Made by a program: the position numbers and the translations under genes. 16,126 bases of DNA, from assembly GCA_044361365.1 (NCBI GenBank), contig JBIKIW010000030.1, positions 1 to 16,126 of the forward strand, in the 5' to 3' direction. The notes under the pieces are model-generated. The model was not told the origin of the DNA. It ran no database searches and worked only from the letters and a program-made list of their open reading frames with translations. Of the stretch, positions 14,199 through 16,126 are shown in pieces. How positions within the stretch are numbered: position 1 is the stretch's first letter; the number at the start of each line of letters is the position of its first letter. Source of the DNA: JBIKIW01 sp044361365. GTDB taxonomy: Bacteria > Patescibacteriota > JACMRA01.

Positions 14199-16126
14199 CT
14201 TCAGGTTTTTTACTTAAGGAAAGGAAGATTGAAAGTGGTACAAGAGTCAAAATTAAACCTAAAAATACCCCTCCAATGTAGACGGTGCTACCACCAGAAC
14301 GAACTAAGGAAACAGCATCTCCAAGTACGATTCCTTTTGGTTTAACAGTGATTTTTACTTCTGTTTCTGAACATAGACTTTGGTTGCAGATTTTGTATTT
14401 TAGAGTGTCATCGCCTACAAAGCCTTTATTTGGAGTGTAGACTAATTTTTGATCTAAGTTAATTTCAGTTGTACCATTTTTGGGTTTTTCTGTAACAATA
14501 ATTGTTGTAATTTTTTTGTATTCGTCGTTTTTCAAAATATCTACAACTACAGAAGAATCTTGATTGGTTTGAGTTGTGTCTGGATTAGCTTTTACAGTAT
14601 CTAAAATAGTTGTAACTACATCATTTGTTGGTGTTGGAGGTAGTTCGTTGGAGACTGGATCTTTTACATCTTTTGGGGTTGGCTCTGGGGCGATAGGATT
14701 TACAATATCAATTTGCACAATTGCTTTGTCACAAAGTTTAAATCCGTTGCAAATCTCATATTCAAACTGGTCAGTTCCTACAAAGTCTTTGTTTGGGGTG
14801 TAATTAAATTTACCGTTTTCATAAACTACTTTTCCAGAGTTTGGCTGGCTAGTAATATTTACAACCGTTTCAATTCCAAGAGCTTTTTGCTGATTGTCGT
14901 TTAACAAGCTGTCGATAGTTACGGGTTCGTTTTTAAGGGTGTTAGCCTTATCGTCAACAGCATCTGGAGGTGCTGGTTTTGGGCTTACCTCAATACTTAC
15001 TTTTGCTGTATCACAAAGGTTCATTTGATCACAAATTTTGTATTCTAGTGTATCGTTTTCAACATAATCTGATTTTGGAGTGTAAACCAGTTTTTGATTT
15101 ACGATTTTAACCTCTCCATTTTCAGGGTTTTTGGTAATACTAATTGTTAATTTGGATTTATCAATATTCGGTGACTGATCATTTTGTAAAATATCTACTT
15201 CGAGGTCTTTGTTTACCTCGGTTTTTCCAGAATCATCGGTTGCAATTGGTGGGTTTGCTGGTGTAATTTCGATCAATAATTTCGCTTCACTACAAAGGCT
15301 TTGAGAATCACAAATTTGGTAAGTTAACTCATCTTTTCCACTGTAAGTAATGTCTGGAGTGTAGCTAATTTTACCATTTACAATAGTTGCACTTCCGTGA
15401 CTTCCTTGAACTGTAATTTTTAAAGTTTCTGGCAAAATTGTGCCGGTCAAACCATAGTCATTTAGCAAAACATCCGAGCTAGCTGTTTCACCTTGTTTGA
15501 TTTTTACGCTATCATCGATAGCTACTGGAGGTAAGGTTTGTCCACAATAAGGACCTTGATTGATTACAGCCTGGTCTGCCAAATTTTGGGAAGAAATAAA
15601 ATCTCCACCAACTACCATTTGAAAACTATAATCAGCTTTTGGCTGCCATATAATTTGCTTGTCGATATTTTCTATAAGTGCTGAAAAACTAATGTTTGTA
15701 GCTACACCTTTGTTGATTTTGTCCATATGCAATTCCCAAACTCCATTGTTGTTTACTAAAGCATCTCCTGGTAAATTTCCATCAATTTTAAGGCTACCGT
15801 CGTTTAATTTTAAACCTTTTGGCAGAAAATCTAAAACTACAATATCGTTGGCTAAAGTACTACCGTTATTGGCTAAACTAAAGCTCAAATCAATGTTATC
15901 ATTTTTACAAAAAGTGTTTGCAGGTGGTTTTAGAGCAAATTTTAGATTGGCTGAATTTACATCTATTTCTACAGCTAAAGCGTTAATTACGTAACTATAT
16001 CCCGTAGAAGTTCCTTGAGCAAAAGCAGTAGTTTGATTGTTGGTAAGTTTGTCGTCTAAGCTTACAGCAGTAATGTCCCAACCTTGACGTACTCCAATAT
16101 GATTAGAGTGCCAGGGAGTTTGATTT
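14191..16126 (-). CDS. Large surface protein with four tandem beta-sandwich repeats and C-terminal membrane anchor (partial)
   Basis: The reading frame is open to the right edge of the window, so the N-terminus is missing; 644 residues are visible. The first part resembles DUF11-type adhesive domains (LANDIVVLDFLPKGLKLNDG). Four repeats of about 88 residues follow, each with an [AV]xDD-type start (ANPD in the fourth), a VDILxND-type strand, YTPxxxxxGxDxLxY and a closing IC-x4-LC pair (IC-x3-LC in the last). They are like bacterial Ig/cadherin-like sandwiches. A Pro/Thr linker separates repeats three and four. The end is a hydrophobic helix with KKPEDV after it, so the protein is fixed in the membrane with its body outside. 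No LPxTG sorting motif is seen. It probably acts in attachment or as part of a surface layer; this is inference. The stop overlaps the start of the CAP gene. Confidence 0.85.
   Translation of the reverse strand, partial: NQTPWHSNHIGVRQGWDITAVSLDDKLTNNQTTAFAQGTSTGYSYVINALAVEIDVNSANLKFALKPPANTFCKNDNIDLSFSLANNGSTLANDIVVLDFLPKGLKLNDGSLKIDGNLPGDALVNNNGVWELHMDKINKGVATNISFSALIENIDKQIIWQPKADYSFQMVVGGDFISSQNLADQAVINQGPYCGQTLPPVAIDDSVKIKQGETASSDVLLNDYGLTGTILPETLKITVQGSHGSATIVNGKISYTPDITYSGKDELTYQICDSQSLCSEAKLLIEITPANPPIATDDSGKTEVNKDLEVDILQNDQSPNIDKSKLTISITKNPENGEVKIVNQKLVYTPKSDYVENDTLEYKICDQMNLCDTAKVSIEVSPKPAPPDAVDDKANTLKNEPVTIDSLLNDNQQKALGIETVVNITSQPNSGKVVYENGKFNYTPNKDFVGTDQFEYEICNGFKLCDKAIVQIDIVNPIAPEPTPKDVKDPVSNELPPTPTNDVVTTILDTVKANPDTTQTNQDSSVVVDILKNDEYKKITTIIVTEKPKNGTTEINLDQKLVYTPNKGFVGDDTLKYKICNQSLCSETEVKITVKPKGIVLGDAVSLVRSGGSTVYIGGVFLGLILTLVPLSIFLSLSKKPEDV
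14339..15526 (-). repeat. Four protein-level tandem repeats in the surface protein
   Basis: Repeat units lie at about 15526-15263, 15249-14984, 14964-14699 and 14591-14339 on the minus strand. They share the closing motif with two Cys, which likely forms one disulfide per unit. The DNA copies have diverged, so the repetition is seen in protein rather than in bases. The fourth unit follows a 36-residue Pro/Thr-rich linker. Confidence 0.75.

Noticed and set aside
14191..14330. Sortase-type sorting signal at the end of the surface protein.
   Set aside because: A hydrophobic helix and a charged tail are present, but there is no LPxTG-like motif, so a plain membrane anchor is the better reading.
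1..16126. CRISPR array, transposase or insertion sequence.
   Set aside because: No regularly spaced repeats, transposase motifs or terminal repeats with target duplications were seen.

Overview
The window is an AT-rich stretch (about one third GC by eye) with compact genes, few Shine-Dalgarno sequences and several starts that look leaderless. The ArgRS and AlaRS-editing proteins resemble those of the Candidate Phyla Radiation (Patescibacteria, Microgenomates-like). That placement is an inference from memory of those families. The genetic code looks standard: TAA, TAG and probably TGA all serve as stops.

Layout. Positions 33-245 hold a hairpin, a TTGACA promoter inside a dyad, and a candidate structured RNA (117-245, +). 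Positions 322-4087 (-) hold a single-chain restriction-methylation enzyme of the Type IIG / ISP-like class, followed by a small unknown gene. Divergent from it is argS (4235-6046, +). Next comes a 7-TM membrane protein (6344-7105, +) that aligns with heliorhodopsins but has Asn at the retinal-lysine position and Lys at the counterion position. After a 446-base gap lies guaA (7552-9735, -), whose GMP synthase carries about 210 extra residues forming a SAM-methyltransferase-like domain in its C-terminal domain. Upstream of it on the same strand is an anchored DUF4352-like protein (9875-10738, -) whose natural start seems broken by an A7 run.

Positions 10909-12228 (+) form a small accessory cluster: a short basic protein, a Phd-type antitoxin with a PIN toxin, an (AG)7 tract and a short acidic protein. 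Positions 12503-13159 (+) encode the linker and editing domain of alanyl-tRNA synthetase without the catalytic half. A GC-richer, hairpin-bearing patch separates it from a convergent cell-surface operon (13380 to beyond 16126, -): a large protein with four Cys-paired beta-sandwich repeats and a C-terminal membrane anchor, overlapping a membrane-anchored CAP-domain protein.

The most notable relation is between the RNA locus and the restriction enzyme gene. The RNA's 3' segment (224-245) matches the antisense of the enzyme's start-codon region (4078-4099) at 19 of 22 positions. Both loci also share TTGACATATAC followed, after exactly 25 bases, by TATAGCTAAA. I read this as a possible co-transcribed antisense RNA controlling a restriction-modification gene, arisen by inverted duplication of the target's promoter and start. 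This is inference and needs RNA data.
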